A DNA stretch of 37,085 nucleotides from Chrysochromulina tobinii. Lineage: Eukaryota > Haptophyta > Prymnesiales > Chrysochromulinaceae. The translations under genes were made by a program, and so were the position numbers. The first letter of the stretch is position 1; every line of letters starts with the position of its first letter. The DNA is taken from contig JWZX01002730.1 of assembly GCA_001275005.1 (NCBI GenBank), forward strand, positions 1-37,085. Direction: 5' to 3'. The notes beneath the pieces are model-generated. The model saw only the letters and a list, made by a program, of their open reading frames with translations, had not been told where the DNA came from and did no database searches. Shown piece by piece: positions 11,536 through 20,776 of this stretch.

Positions 11536-12264
11536 ATGCTGTGTGCCATCCTCGCCGCCCTTGCGCTACACGCGCGTCTCGGCGGTTGGCCGTGCAAAAT
11601 TTCTATATTTGCGGCACGCCTGCGCCGGCCACCGAGTGCTGTCGATGACGGTACCTTACCCTTCGGTTTCGGCTTCGGCGACTTGGACGATGCCACCAGG
11701 GAGGCCATTGAGCGTGCCCTCGAGGCAAAGGATCAAGCAGCAGCTGCCGCCAAGGCGGCAGAGATCGAGGGAGCGTGGAAGCGATTGCGCGCAAAACTTC
11801 CAGAGTCGGCACCGCCGCAGTTTTCCTTGCCCGACGATGCGACCGCGTCCATGGATGAGCTCAAGACTGCGCTCGCAACATCGCTGGACGACCTGCCAAA
11901 GATTCTCAAATTGGCCGCTGCGCATGCGCTCGTCGGAAATCGCGACGCGCTGACCGCGCTCGCGAGCACTGCAAAAAACCTTCGCCTCGAGGACGAAGAC
12001 CTTCCGTGCATCGACATGGCCATCCGTGAGGGCACTCGACGTCTCCTTGGGCTGCCCGAGGCCGTCGACGGCTCAGACGACTACGCCGAGTCGCCTGGCG
12101 ACGCAGCGATCGTGGCGCGAGTGGCCAAGTTCATCGCGCGGCGCGTGTGCGTCCCTCACGACCTTGAGGACCCAGAGGTCGCCAAAGCATTGCGCTGTGC
12201 CCTCCTGAGGCTCGCTAAGGAGGCGGAGGCGTACGCGTGGACGGCGAGCGGCGGGCTCTTGTAA
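11536..12264 (+). CDS. Hypothetical protein with N-terminal signal or bipartite targeting sequence
   Basis: 242 residues from an ATG; I recognise no family. The N-terminus 'MLCAILAALALHARLGG' is a plausible signal peptide. It is followed by 'FAARLRRPPS', a basic, Phe-led stretch like the start of a transit peptide in algae with complex plastids, so secretion or plastid import is possible (inference). The mature part is mostly alpha-helical and Ala-rich, with charged helices at about residues 52-80, a region 'SMDELKTALATSLDDLPKIL' near 112 and a second helical half to the C-terminus. The gene stands alone on the plus strand, and the bases after the stop turn abruptly AT-rich ('AATAATACAGTACAATAC'), as expected of a 3' untranslated region. 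An upstream exon cannot be excluded. Confidence 0.6.
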   Translation: MLCAILAALALHARLGGWPCKISIFAARLRRPPSAVDDGTLPFGFGFGDLDDATREAIERALEAKDQAAAAAKAAEIEGAWKRLRAKLPESAPPQFSLPDDATASMDELKTALATSLDDLPKILKLAAAHALVGNRDALTALASTAKNLRLEDEDLPCIDMAIREGTRRLLGLPEAVDGSDDYAESPGDAAIVARVAKFIARRVCVPHDLEDPEVAKALRCALLRLAKEAEAYAWTASGGLL

Positions 12265-12594
12265 TAATACAGTACAATACAATATTGAATATACAAAACG
12301 AGCGCTTGGAAGTGTGAGTGAGTGACAGCTTAGTGGACCGGCTACATTGACCGAATGACGCGAGTTTTTCAGTTTTGAGTTGACCCCAACGCATTTGCAC
12401 ACGGTAAGTGGTTTGAGCTCTTAGGTACCAATTGTGCAGGTCCAGCCTTCCCCGGTGTTTTGACTCAAAAAAAGCAAATTTGGTCATCAGCTCTTCTTTC
12501 AGTTCCGTCAATTGAGCAGTTCATAATAATTTCCCGTAGGTCAGTGCACATTTCATCCGTCGCTTTGCCTGCTTTTTCGACCGACGGACCTTGG
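12265..12594. other. AT-richer intergenic spacer
   Basis: It holds the 3' flank of the preceding gene and the 5' flank of the PDZ-like gene. The frame of the PDZ gene is open back to 12460 but has no ATG before 12595, so 12460-12594 may be 5' untranslated sequence or part of an upstream exon. No RNA gene was seen. Confidence 0.5.
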
Positions 12595-13767
12595 ATGCCA
12601 GTCCACTTCGATTTATCAGAAATCGGGTCGGCGCCCGTACGCGAGCGTCGCCCGGGCGAGGAGACGCATGCGACTGCCACTTTGCTGCACCGCGAGCAGG
12701 ACAAGGCTGAGGAGGCTCAGATGAAGCTCAAGATCATGGAGCAGGTGCACACGCCCATTAAGCCGACGCTCTTTGAGGAGCTTGGGCAGCTGTATCACAG
12801 CATCGTTGATCATCACAACATCGTTGATAATCACAGCGTCATTGATGCCTCGTCTGAGCATGGGAGCCACCGCCGCCTTTTCCACGACGCGGAGCCGCAG
12901 CCGCCCATGCACACCACCGAGGACGAGGCGCCCGCCTCCGCTGCCGCTCAGGAGCCGCCGCCGAGGAAGTCGAAGCTTGCACTCAACATGGCTCAGACAT
13001 CGCCGACGCCGCCGGTGACGGACGACGTCGACGGCCAGACGGACATCGAGACCAGCCGAAGCATTACGGGCGGTCAGTTGATGAACATGGTGGTGGGACT
13101 CTCTTATCGCATCTTCGGGCCCGACCCGACGAGCGCCCCCGCGCCCCCGCCCGCTCGCGAGGGCGTGGCGCCCGCGATAGCTGCCGGTGGCAGCATCGAT
13201 GGAGAGGACGAAGAGGATCCTCCTGGTGATGCACCGTCCGCCGCCACGGAAGGAGCTACGGACTTCACGACTACCGCAGCCTCTACGTACTTCCACACGA
13301 CCGCGGCAACGGAGGCAGCTGCGGAGGCGGTGAGGGCTCGTATCGCAGAACGCCAACGGCGACGAGCTGCATCCAACAACGGTCACGCCGTCGACAATGC
13401 GCACGAGGCCAGTGCCATGCCCGAGGCGCTCGACAAGGCGCTCGTCATGCCGGCGCCCTACGGAGAGCAGACGTTTGTGTTCTACGACTGCACACCTCTG
13501 GGGCTGCAGATGAGCAAGCGGGAGCATAAGTCCAAAGCCGATACGCATGCGCTCATCATTGATGGCGTGCTGCCGGGCTCGCAGGCGGAGATGCTCAGTG
13601 TGCCGTTGGGCGCCGCGGTCACGGGTATCAACGGGCGCGCCCTCAAGGCGGACGAGCTCTGGGAGATGCTCAAGTGGCTTGCGGTGCCCGACACAGCCAA
13701 TCGGCCGCTGCACCTGACGGTGTACGTGGAGCCGCCACCAAGGAGGCGAGGGTTCCACATCTTGTGA
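12595..13767 (+). CDS. PDZ-like domain protein with disordered N-terminal region
   Basis: 390 residues from the first ATG. The N-terminal ~80 residues carry a charged helix ('REQDKAEEAQMKLKIMEQ'). A His/Asp-rich stretch follows ('HSIVDHHNIVDNHSVID', an 18-bp imperfect DNA repeat at about 12796-12846). The middle is Pro/Ala/Thr-rich and probably disordered. The last ~100 residues look like a PDZ domain: 'PLGLQMSKRE' fits the carboxylate-binding loop and first strand, 'HALIIDGVLPGSQAEMLSVP' the next strands and helix, then 'GAAVTGINGRAL', a helix and 'PLHLTVYVEPP' as the last strand. PDZ domains bind C-terminal peptides and scaffold complexes; the partner here is unknown. The protein ends 'RRRGFHIL'. 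The Ala-rich helix at about residues 245-275 may form a coiled coil. Confidence 0.65.
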   Translation: MPVHFDLSEIGSAPVRERRPGEETHATATLLHREQDKAEEAQMKLKIMEQVHTPIKPTLFEELGQLYHSIVDHHNIVDNHSVIDASSEHGSHRRLFHDAEPQPPMHTTEDEAPASAAAQEPPPRKSKLALNMAQTSPTPPVTDDVDGQTDIETSRSITGGQLMNMVVGLSYRIFGPDPTSAPAPPPAREGVAPAIAAGGSIDGEDEEDPPGDAPSAATEGATDFTTTAASTYFHTTAATEAAAEAVRARIAERQRRRAASNNGHAVDNAHEASAMPEALDKALVMPAPYGEQTFVFYDCTPLGLQMSKREHKSKADTHALIIDGVLPGSQAEMLSVPLGAAVTGINGRALKADELWEMLKWLAVPDTANRPLHLTVYVEPPPRRRGFHIL

Positions 13768-14837
13768 GTTCACACGCACACACACACTCATGCACCATGC
13801 ACGGGGAACACAATGATTCGGAACGCACACCTCACCTATCGTCAGTGCTCCTAGCGCTTTTCATCTCATCACATTGGGCTGAGCGTGATGCCATAGCCCA
13901 TCAGCTCTGTGGAATCTATAATGTGTGTAGAGTCTTAGGAGCTCCATAAGATATAGCTCCGAAGGATAATAATCGTAGACCCCCCAACGCGCAACGGACC
14001 GAAAACCGGGACCGTACGGCGTAGCGCCGCCGCGGGGACGCGCGCGCGGCCGCCGGAACGCACGCTCGATACCGCACGAATTATTCGACGACGATACCTC
14101 ACACCGCGGTGACAATTTCGGAAATTGAATTTGACATTCCCACATCGCTTCATCGGTGCACATACCGGTCGCTCCCTGGCCGCTCGACTCCGGTCTCCGC
14201 GCGACCACGCTCGGCCCGCTGTGGGCCGCTGGGCCGCTCGAGAGCGGAGCGCCCTGTTCCGTCCCCGCACCGCCTCAAGCGCCGCCCCGCGCCCCGGACG
14301 TCCACCGCGACTGAAGAGCTTTTTGAGACCGAGACACCTGCAGCGACGCACCGGCGGCGGTACTAGGCCGGTACCCGGTACGCGGTAGCCGCGCACGGTA
14401 TCGCGGCAGCGTCCAGGCTAAACGGCACCAAACCGGCCGAACTGACACGTCCGTGACGCTCGCGCTCTTGCGTCGATAATTATTAACCTGTAGCTGACGA
14501 ACCAACCCTGCACACGACGCGACGACTGACGGAGAGAGACCCATAGACCGGACCTCGGTCCGGAGCACCGACCCGCTCGCCGTGTCGCCGACGGCCCGGA
14601 CACCCCACTCCCCAGGCATCGCTAGCCTCATCCCGTCCGTCTCCGACCTCGGGGGTCCTGCCAATGTGTAGGTAGCTTGGTCAGTTATCTCGCTCTCTCC
14701 CGTCTCACCTGGCCCTCCACACCTGGGAGGTCGTAAACACATAAGTCATAACAAATAACACCCGAGTGAGCAGTGTCTTCGGCATCTCAGCTACAAGCAG
14801 CCAGCATGTCGGGCAGATTGAGAGACCAGATCGTGAG
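13768..14837. other. Convergent intergenic region, no supported gene
   Basis: This 1.07-kb stretch lies between the ends of two convergent genes. 13770-13960 is AT-richer and suits a 3' untranslated region. 13980-14660 is GC-rich with many short inverted repeats (for example GGTACCCGGTAC near 14370). A 155-codon open frame on the minus strand (14275-14742) has no recognisable domain and biased, Arg/Ser-rich composition, so I do not call it a gene. I looked for spliceosomal and ribosomal RNA signatures and found none. Confidence 0.5.
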
Positions 14838-17800
14838 CTACAACTCATCTGCGGGGGACGGCACGAGCACCCATTCGCCAACCGAGGGCGAGGGGGGACT
14901 CACCCCGATCGACCCAAAGGAATATGCTTCTTCTGGCGAGCCGACTAGGAGAGGCGGCGGCGGGGCTGGGGCTGGGCCAAACACTGACGAAGCTTCCGAA
15001 GCGGGAGCCAAAGGGGATACGGTGGCCGGTGATGGTGCGGGTGCTAGTGCCGTCGCCGTCGCCGTGCCTCCAAAACTGAACCCGGCAGCAGGCGCGGCAG
15101 CGGGCGCGGCGCCGAACGGAGTCGCTCCCCCCGGGGTGCTGAAGGCGGGCTTAGGGGCGAAGAGTGAAGGCACTGCCCCCGACGAAGAGGGCGCACCGAA
15201 TGCCGGCGGCGTGGGCGCACCGAATGCCGGCGGCGTGGGCACACCGAATGCCGGCGGTGTGGGCGCACCGAATGCCGGCGGCGTGGGCGCACCGAATACC
15301 GGCGTTGTGGGCGCACCGAATGCCGGCTTAGCGACCGCTACGAACGCACCTCCAGCTGGAGAACCTAAGGCCGACGGCGTCGCGCCAAGTCCACCTCCAG
15401 CGGGAGCACCGAAGGCACTGGGAGCGCCCGCCGCGGGCGCACCGAAGCTACCGAACGCGGCTGGGGACTCCAGGGCTCGGATCACTTCGTCAAAACGCGC
15501 GTTACCGCCCGTTTTTGCTTGGCCAAGTTTTGCCGCCTGCAGTGCGTTATGGCCTTTCTTCGTCACCGCTGTCTTGTCGGCGCCGGCTTCAAGGAGGAAA
15601 CGGACCATCTCGCCGTGCCCGATGGCGGCAGCCCAGACGAGCGCCGTGATCCCCTTTTCATCAGCCATGTTGACTAGGTTTGAGCTTTCACATCGGCCAG
15701 CTTTCACATCGGCCAGCAGAGCTTTCACATCGGTTGACAGCAGTTTCACATAGGCGAGCAGAGCTTTCACATCGGCCAGCTTGTTCTCCTTCACGGCCGT
15801 GTGTAGCTGTTCCAATTGCTGTTCCAATTCGGCGGCTGCCGAAGGGACTGCCGCCGATGGAGCGCCTAAGGTGGCGGCGGCGGCGCGGAGAGCGACAATC
15901 GAGGGCATCAACGCCATCTTCTCCGCGCTAGGCGCGAAGCAGCCGTTACCAAATGGCACGCAGCTGTCCCTGCCCCAGCCTGTTGGAGGCGGCTTGTCGT
16001 CGGCCGAGGCGGCGACCGAATACAGCATTCTTGGTGGCTGGCTCGGGACGCTCTCGATCATCCACCACTTGCCATCGTCTCGCGCGATCGTATGGAACAC
16101 TTGTCCATAGCCAAACTCTCGGCTCGCAATCTTGATGTAGCAAGGCGCCCCATCTTTGAGCCCTGCGGCAACGTCCACCTTGTAGTCGCCATTGACGACG
16201 TCATAAGCACCGGCGCCCTCCACCCGAAATAATGCGTCGGCGGAGCCAAACGTGCCGCCAGCGGGCGCTGGTACGGCGGCAGGCATGCCCAAAATGCCGC
16301 CAGCGGGCGCGGCCATGGGTTGACTAAAGGCGGGGTTGGGGGTCTGACTAAAGGCGGGCGCCGCGCCGAAGCCAAAGCCGCTGGTGGCTGGCGCCGGCGA
16401 CGCGGCGCCGAAGCCAAAGCCGCTGGTGACTGGCGCCGGCGACGCGGCGCCAAAGGCCCCTGCCGGGGGAGGAGAGCCAAACAACGACGAAGCTGGCGGA
16501 GCGGGCGCAAAGGGCGAGGTGGTAGCCGATGATGGGGAGCCAAAAGACGGGCGCACGCCGCCGCCAAACAGGGCGCCGCCCGCAGGCCTTGCCGAGATCT
16601 CGCATCCCTGGGTGCAGTACTGTGGATTCGGGCTCTCTGGGTAATCACTCAGGTCAGCCGAGGTACCTTCGCGCCAGGTGCGGGTGATCCGATTCCGCAC
16701 ACCATAGCTCCCGAAGCAACTGGTAAAGCGCCCCTTGCAGAAGATGCACACGTGTGGGCCTTCCTGCGGCTGGCGACGGGCAGCGCAGTGAGGCCCACCG
16801 TCATTGACGGTGCCCGACGTGGGCGTGCCGCCGCCAAACAGGCCGCCGGCCGGTGCGGGCGCTGCGCCGCCGAACAGGCCGCCGGCCGGCGCAGGGGCTG
16901 CGCGGCCGAATAGGCCCGCGCCCGCGGCGCCGCCGAGACCTGCGCCGAATGGACCCGCTGCCGGCGCTGCCGGGGCGCCAAAAGCGTTCTTTGGCGCAGC
17001 TGCGAAGGGAGTTGGCGCTTGTCCGAAGGGAGTTGGCGCTTGTCCGAAGGGAGTTGGCGCTTGTCCGAAGGGAGTTGGCGCTTGTCCGAAGGCAGTTGGC
17101 GCAGCTCCGAAGGGAGTTGGCGCTGGTGCTCCGAACGGATTGGGGGCGGCGGCGGGCGCAGCCCTCCCGCCGATTGGCGAGGGCACAGCACCAAAAGGCG
17201 CAGGAGGAGGAGCGGCGGACGACGCCCCCGGAGCAAACGGGTTGACTGGGGCACCAAGACCAGCGGCAGGAGCGCCAAACGGCAGCGGCGGCGGGGTACC
17301 CTCGAGCAGACGCACGGTGCTCCGTGCGACACGCGAATGGGTGCCGACTCCCGGGACGTTGACGTCGACGCTCCCATCCGCGTGCAGCATCGCCACGGTG
17401 CAGCCCCGGAAGCTGCCGTAGTTCACCTTCGAACCGACCGCGAAATCGGACGCGCCGCCGCCACCGAACAGGCCGCCCGCCGCGGGTTTGGATGCACTGA
17501 AGTTGATCCCGCCGCCTTTCTTCAAATCGCCACGTTTGTACCAGTGGTGATTGCCAGTGAGATGTGCGCGTGTCCCAACAGGGAACTCGATCAAATAGCC
17601 GAACGTGGGGTGGGCATGCCAGATCTTGCCGACATCCCCGGGCTTCAGGGGCCCGCCTGTGGCGCCGCCTGAAAGCATGACAAGGTCGCCGACATTGAGC
17701 GGCGACTGGTCAGACACCTCGAGAGGAATGAGTAGACCTGCCGTGCAGTATGCTCTGGTGGACGCCTTACCAGGCATCTCACGTTGAATCTCCACCATGT

Positions 17801-18896
17801 GATCCGCCCGCCCGCCGATATTCTTTATTCTTACCGTCTCGCCTGCGACGATGCCTGAGCCCAACTCCACCTCGGGCATAGACGTCATGCGGCAGAGCAT
17901 GCCCTGCGCCAGCGCTGGCGGCGGCGCACCGGCGTCTGGGCTCGCCTCCAGGGTGAGGCTCGAATAGTCGCGAGCGCTTTCACTCATTTGGCGCTTGCTA
18001 GCGTCCCAGCTGCCCAGAGGCACCCGTGTGCAATCGCCCGACTGTGAAAAGTTCCAGCCCGTCTCTACTGCGCCATTGCCTGTAAAGCAAATCTTCCAGT
18101 ACGTGCCGTCATAGTAGATGGCTCCGGTGCCGCCCTCGCGCGTGTAGCATGGCCCTCCATTACGCAGTTGGCCTGGGATGAGATTGTACGTGCCGGAACA
18201 ATCAATCCCTCTCTCGCCCGATACAACACGGATGCGCGCCGGGGGGCCAAGAGGCTCGGGCGGCGGCAAGAGAAGCCTGGCCATCGAGAACTTGTCGATG
18301 CTCTCCTTGAGCCACCAGTGTCCGTAGCTCATGCCCTCCTCCGCGCCGAGCTCAGTGCTGAGCGTCTGTTTGATGCCCTTGATGGTGACCGTCTCTAGGT
18401 CGGCGGTCTCGAGGTACACAGCCAGGAAGTTCATGATCAACTCGAGCGTCGGCTGCACCGTCGGCTCCGACGAGGGTTCTGGGGCGGCAGCAATCTCGGC
18501 CAGGGCCTTTTCGATCGCATGGTCCTCGAGGAGAGCGACGACTTCATGAAAGTGTGAAAGCATTTGGGCGTCGCTCTTCTCTGCGTCCTTGTCTGGCGGC
18601 TGCTCGAGATGCGATAGCTTGCGGCCCTCGGCCCAAGCTGCGCGCCGCTCCTCGACAATGTGCAGTGCAGTCCGCCCTTTTGCCGTCGTGAGGTGCAATT
18701 CTGCGCCCGCCTTCAGCAAGAGCGTCACGCATTCAACCTGTGCCGTTGCGGCAGCAAGCATGAGAGCCGTCACGCCCTTTTCAGTGGCGCAGTTGACGTC
18801 GGCCACCGTATTAATAGCTGACTCGAGCGCCACCTTGTCGCCGGCACGTGCCGCGAACCACAGAGCCGGAGCGGCGGCATTGTCCACGGGAGGCAT
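14838..18896 (-). CDS. FG-repeat nucleoporin-like protein with ankyrin, DEK_C-like and Tudor-like modules
   Basis: 1,352 residues in one exon. Visible modules: ankyrin repeats (about 11-88: 'GVTALMLAAATAQVECVTLL'); a DEK_C-like helical domain (about 150-203: 'DLETVTIKGIKQTLSTELG'); a first Y/W-rich module (about 233-290, 'YYDGTYWKICFTG'); an SH3-like module (about 402-458, 'KPGDVGKIWHAHPTFGYLI'); a Tudor-like module (about 486-533, 'FAVGSKVNYGSFRGCTVAML'). Then come GLFG/FG repeats ('FGQAPTP' tandem, 'GGLFGG'), a Cys-containing segment, a second Y/W-rich module (about 893-990), a second ankyrin pair ('EKGITALVWAAAIGHGEMV') and a last FG tract ('FGAPTPPA' tandem). FG tracts of this density occur in nucleoporins lining the nuclear pore. 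Joining them to ankyrin and DEK_C modules is not a standard nucleoporin layout, so a nuclear-pore-associated or RNA/chromatin role is inference. Confidence 0.75.
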   Translation of the reverse strand: MPPVDNAAAPALWFAARAGDKVALESAINTVADVNCATEKGVTALMLAAATAQVECVTLLLKAGAELHLTTAKGRTALHIVEERRAAWAEGRKLSHLEQPPDKDAEKSDAQMLSHFHEVVALLEDHAIEKALAEIAAAPEPSSEPTVQPTLELIMNFLAVYLETADLETVTIKGIKQTLSTELGAEEGMSYGHWWLKESIDKFSMARLLLPPPEPLGPPARIRVVSGERGIDCSGTYNLIPGQLRNGGPCYTREGGTGAIYYDGTYWKICFTGNGAVETGWNFSQSGDCTRVPLGSWDASKRQMSESARDYSSLTLEASPDAGAPPPALAQGMLCRMTSMPEVELGSGIVAGETVRIKNIGGRADHMVEIQREMPGKASTRAYCTAGLLIPLEVSDQSPLNVGDLVMLSGGATGGPLKPGDVGKIWHAHPTFGYLIEFPVGTRAHLTGNHHWYKRGDLKKGGGINFSASKPAAGGLFGGGGASDFAVGSKVNYGSFRGCTVAMLHADGSVDVNVPGVGTHSRVARSTVRLLEGTPPPLPFGAPAAGLGAPVNPFAPGASSAAPPPAPFGAVPSPIGGRAAPAAAPNPFGAPAPTPFGAAPTAFGQAPTPFGQAPTPFGQAPTPFGQAPTPFAAAPKNAFGAPAAPAAGPFGAGLGGAAGAGLFGRAAPAPAGGLFGGAAPAPAGGLFGGGTPTSGTVNDGGPHCAARRQPQEGPHVCIFCKGRFTSCFGSYGVRNRITRTWREGTSADLSDYPESPNPQYCTQGCEISARPAGGALFGGGVRPSFGSPSSATTSPFAPAPPASSLFGSPPPAGAFGAASPAPVTSGFGFGAASPAPATSGFGFGAAPAFSQTPNPAFSQPMAAPAGGILGMPAAVPAPAGGTFGSADALFRVEGAGAYDVVNGDYKVDVAAGLKDGAPCYIKIASREFGYGQVFHTIARDDGKWWMIESVPSQPPRMLYSVAASADDKPPPTGWGRDSCVPFGNGCFAPSAEKMALMPSIVALRAAAATLGAPSAAVPSAAAELEQQLEQLHTAVKENKLADVKALLAYVKLLSTDVKALLADVKAGRCESSNLVNMADEKGITALVWAAAIGHGEMVRFLLEAGADKTAVTKKGHNALQAAKLGQAKTGGNARFDEVIRALESPAAFGSFGAPAAGAPSAFGAPAGGGLGATPSALGSPAGGAFVAVAKPAFGAPTTPVFGAPTPPAFGAPTPPAFGVPTPPAFGAPTPPAFGAPSSSGAVPSLFAPKPAFSTPGGATPFGAAPAAAPAAGFSFGGTATATALAPAPSPATVSPLAPASEASSVFGPAPAPPPPLLVGSPEEAYSFGSIGVSPPSPSVGEWVLVPSPADEL
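15187..15330 (-). repeat. 24-bp coding tandem repeat (FGAPTPPA)
   Basis: About six copies of a 24-bp unit (plus-strand form GGCGTGGGCGCACCGAATGC plus four bases). On the coding minus strand each gives an eight-residue FG unit. Copies differ by a few substitutions, such as Ala to Val. Confidence 0.9.
17003..17128 (-). repeat. 21-bp coding tandem repeat (FGQAPTP)
   Basis: Six copies of a 21-bp unit. The first four are essentially identical and encode the seven-residue FG unit; the last two have drifted. The period is a multiple of three, so copy-number change keeps the frame. Confidence 0.9.
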
Positions 18897-19102
18897 GTGG
18901 TTACAAGCGTGTGGTGACTGTGTGAACTTGTGCGACGGTTTCGGTGAGTGTGAACGTTAACACGACAGACGCGACAACCGGTGCTTCGGGAGTATGTGAA
19001 GGTTTCGAATTGTAACGAACCAGCTGTGAAATTACATGTACATTCACACCCCGGTAGGCGGTTAATGCCAAAAACTGGCGTCTACACAGTAGTAGGGACC
19101 TT

Positions 19103-20470
19103 TCAGGCTTTCGCCTTCAACCGAACGCCCAAGTCGTACCAGGATTGCACCTCGTCCATCGAGGGTGTGGACAACCGGACGCCTGAGTCATACCAAGATC
19201 GCACCTCGTCTGGACGGGGTGCGGGAGGGGCGGCGGCAGCGGCAACGGCGGCAGCGGCGGCTGCTGCGTCTGCGGCGGCGGCTGCGGCGGCGGCGGTAGC
19301 CTTGGCTCTCTGGATGGCTTCGATGGCCTGCGCCGTCCACGCCTGCGCACCGCTCGCCCTGCCCGCCTCGTCGCTCGCCCCAAAGCGGCGGCGCACGAAG
19401 CCCCCAATCTCGATTGCGAGCTCTGATGGCGACTCATACACGAGCACGTTCCAGCCGGGCAGCATCGCTGTCTCGACGGTGCCTGCCGCGGCGGCCGCGG
19501 GCATGGCGCCCACAAAGTCGCGCAGCTTGGCGGCCGGGTCAGTGCCCAGGTCGCGCGCCACCTGCGCAAACCGGCCGCCACGCCCCTCCTTTCGCCACAC
19601 GCTGAACCACGAGAGCAATCCCTTGTACGACGTCTTGTCGACCTCGGATGGGGCCGAGGGCGCGTTGCCCACGCCCTCGCCCGCGCCAATGTCGCGCCCC
19701 GACACGATGAGCGTTGGGAGCGTCAGCCTGCCGAGCAGCGGCGTGTAGTTCTTCCGCCAGGTGCCCGCAACGAAAGAGAAGACCGCATGGCGTGAAGAGG
19801 CATCCTTCGCGCCTGCGACGCATATGTCGAGGTATTCGTCGTCGACCTTGCTCGGGTCCGCGAAGAGGTTCTTCTTGGAGAACGAGGCGAGGAAGGCGCG
19901 CCGGCGCGCGAAACGAAAGAGCGCGGCGCCAATCGGAGAGCCCACGAGCCTCCACACCTTTTGGACCTTTTCGGGCGGCTTGTCGATGGAGAGCGCCTCG
20001 ACGGCGGGTGGGCCGACGAGCACGATGCCGCGGACCAGGCCACTCGCGCCGCTCAGTTCGGCCGCCTCGAGCGCGACAGCGCATAAGTTTGACTGGCCGA
20101 CGATGATGCAGGGCTCACCAACGTGCTCACGAACGTACGACAGCGTCTGCTCCGCCCATTCCGTCGGCGTGCGGGGCGGCTCGCTCCAGCCGCCAAATGG
20201 ACGCTTCATCTTGGGCTTCGGAGACGAGTCGCCCACGCCGACGACGTCGATCACGTGCAGCGCCGGCCCGGGCGCGAGCGTCGACCATGCCTCCACAAAG
20301 GGCTTGCAAAACGTGCGATCGATGCCGACCCCAATCGGCGGCAGCAGCACGAGTGGCGGCTGAGAAGCATCAGAGGCCGGCACGACGGTGGCACTATAAG
20401 TAATGCCGCGAAAGGTCGCCTTGGTGCTGAGAGTGAGGGCGGTTGTGGCGAGCCAGCAGAGGAGGAGCAT
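19103..20470 (-). CDS. Alpha/beta hydrolase-fold protein, probably secretory or plastid-targeted, atypical active site
   Basis: 455 residues from the ATG at 20470. The N-terminus 'MLLLCWLATTALTLSTKATF' is a good signal-peptide candidate. The fold is recognised from 'PLVLLPPIGVGIDRTF' (first strand and oxyanion-hole loop), 'ALHVIDVVGVGDSSPK', the nucleophile elbow 'IIVGQSNLCAVALEAAE' (Ser near residue 127), 'GIVLVGPPA' and 'PTLIVSGRDIGAG' (candidate catalytic acid). Where family members usually have Gly-His before the Glu-x-Pro of the last helix, this protein reads 'PGWNVLVYESPSELA', with Trp in place of His. The C-terminus holds an Ala-rich run encoded by GCN repeats and two copies of 'DEV.SWYD.GVRL'. 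The substrate cannot be inferred; it resembles plastid/cyanobacterial-type hydrolases in general outline only. Confidence 0.8.
   Translation of the reverse strand: MLLLCWLATTALTLSTKATFRGITYSATVVPASDASQPPLVLLPPIGVGIDRTFCKPFVEAWSTLAPGPALHVIDVVGVGDSSPKPKMKRPFGGWSEPPRTPTEWAEQTLSYVREHVGEPCIIVGQSNLCAVALEAAELSGASGLVRGIVLVGPPAVEALSIDKPPEKVQKVWRLVGSPIGAALFRFARRRAFLASFSKKNLFADPSKVDDEYLDICVAGAKDASSRHAVFSFVAGTWRKNYTPLLGRLTLPTLIVSGRDIGAGEGVGNAPSAPSEVDKTSYKGLLSWFSVWRKEGRGGRFAQVARDLGTDPAAKLRDFVGAMPAAAAAGTVETAMLPGWNVLVYESPSELAIEIGGFVRRRFGASDEAGRASGAQAWTAQAIEAIQRAKATAAAAAAAADAAAAAAAVAAAAAPPAPRPDEVRSWYDSGVRLSTPSMDEVQSWYDLGVRLKAKA
19119..19222 (-). repeat. Imperfect duplication at hydrolase C-terminus
   Basis: Two copies of a ~54-bp segment encode 'DEVRSWYDSGVRL' and 'DEVQSWYDLGVRL'. 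They are the last folded-looking elements of the hydrolase, after an Ala-rich linker. Confidence 0.8.
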
Positions 20471-20776
20471 GTCGGTCAAGTCCAGTTAAAAATTACAAGA
20501 CGTCATCAGGCCCCAATCACATTTAGTCAGTCAATCAGTTTCGTCGCGGACCCCCGCATCACATTCGTGCGGGTTCGATCGATTCATGTGCGTCAAGATC
20601 GATCCTGGGTTCTTCTGTGTTCTGTCGCTCGGCCCCGCACGCACGCGAAATCCATCCACACGACCATACCGCATACCCCCCTCGTGGCCTCGAAATGCTC
20701 CGCTATGCTCTGCTATGCTACGCCCGCACCCGCAGTGTATGCTCGTTCCGTTGGCCCTGCAGTCCGGCGCGGACGC
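20471..20776. other. Intergenic spacer between two minus-strand genes
   Basis: Promoter side of the hydrolase and 3' flank of argininosuccinate lyase. It contains a GC hairpin (CCCGCATCACATTCGTGCGGG, about 20552-20572) and short direct repeats CTATGCT near 20700. No gene was seen. Confidence 0.4.

Noticed and set aside
14275-14742. 155-codon minus-strand frame in the convergent spacer
   Set aside because: Composition is Arg/Ser-biased with no motif; long open frames are expected by chance at this GC content.
14773-15753. 326-codon plus-strand frame with APNAGGVG repeats
   Set aside because: It is the antisense of the FG-repeat gene. The repeats are the complement of the FGAPTPPA units, and the minus strand carries ankyrin and other real domains.
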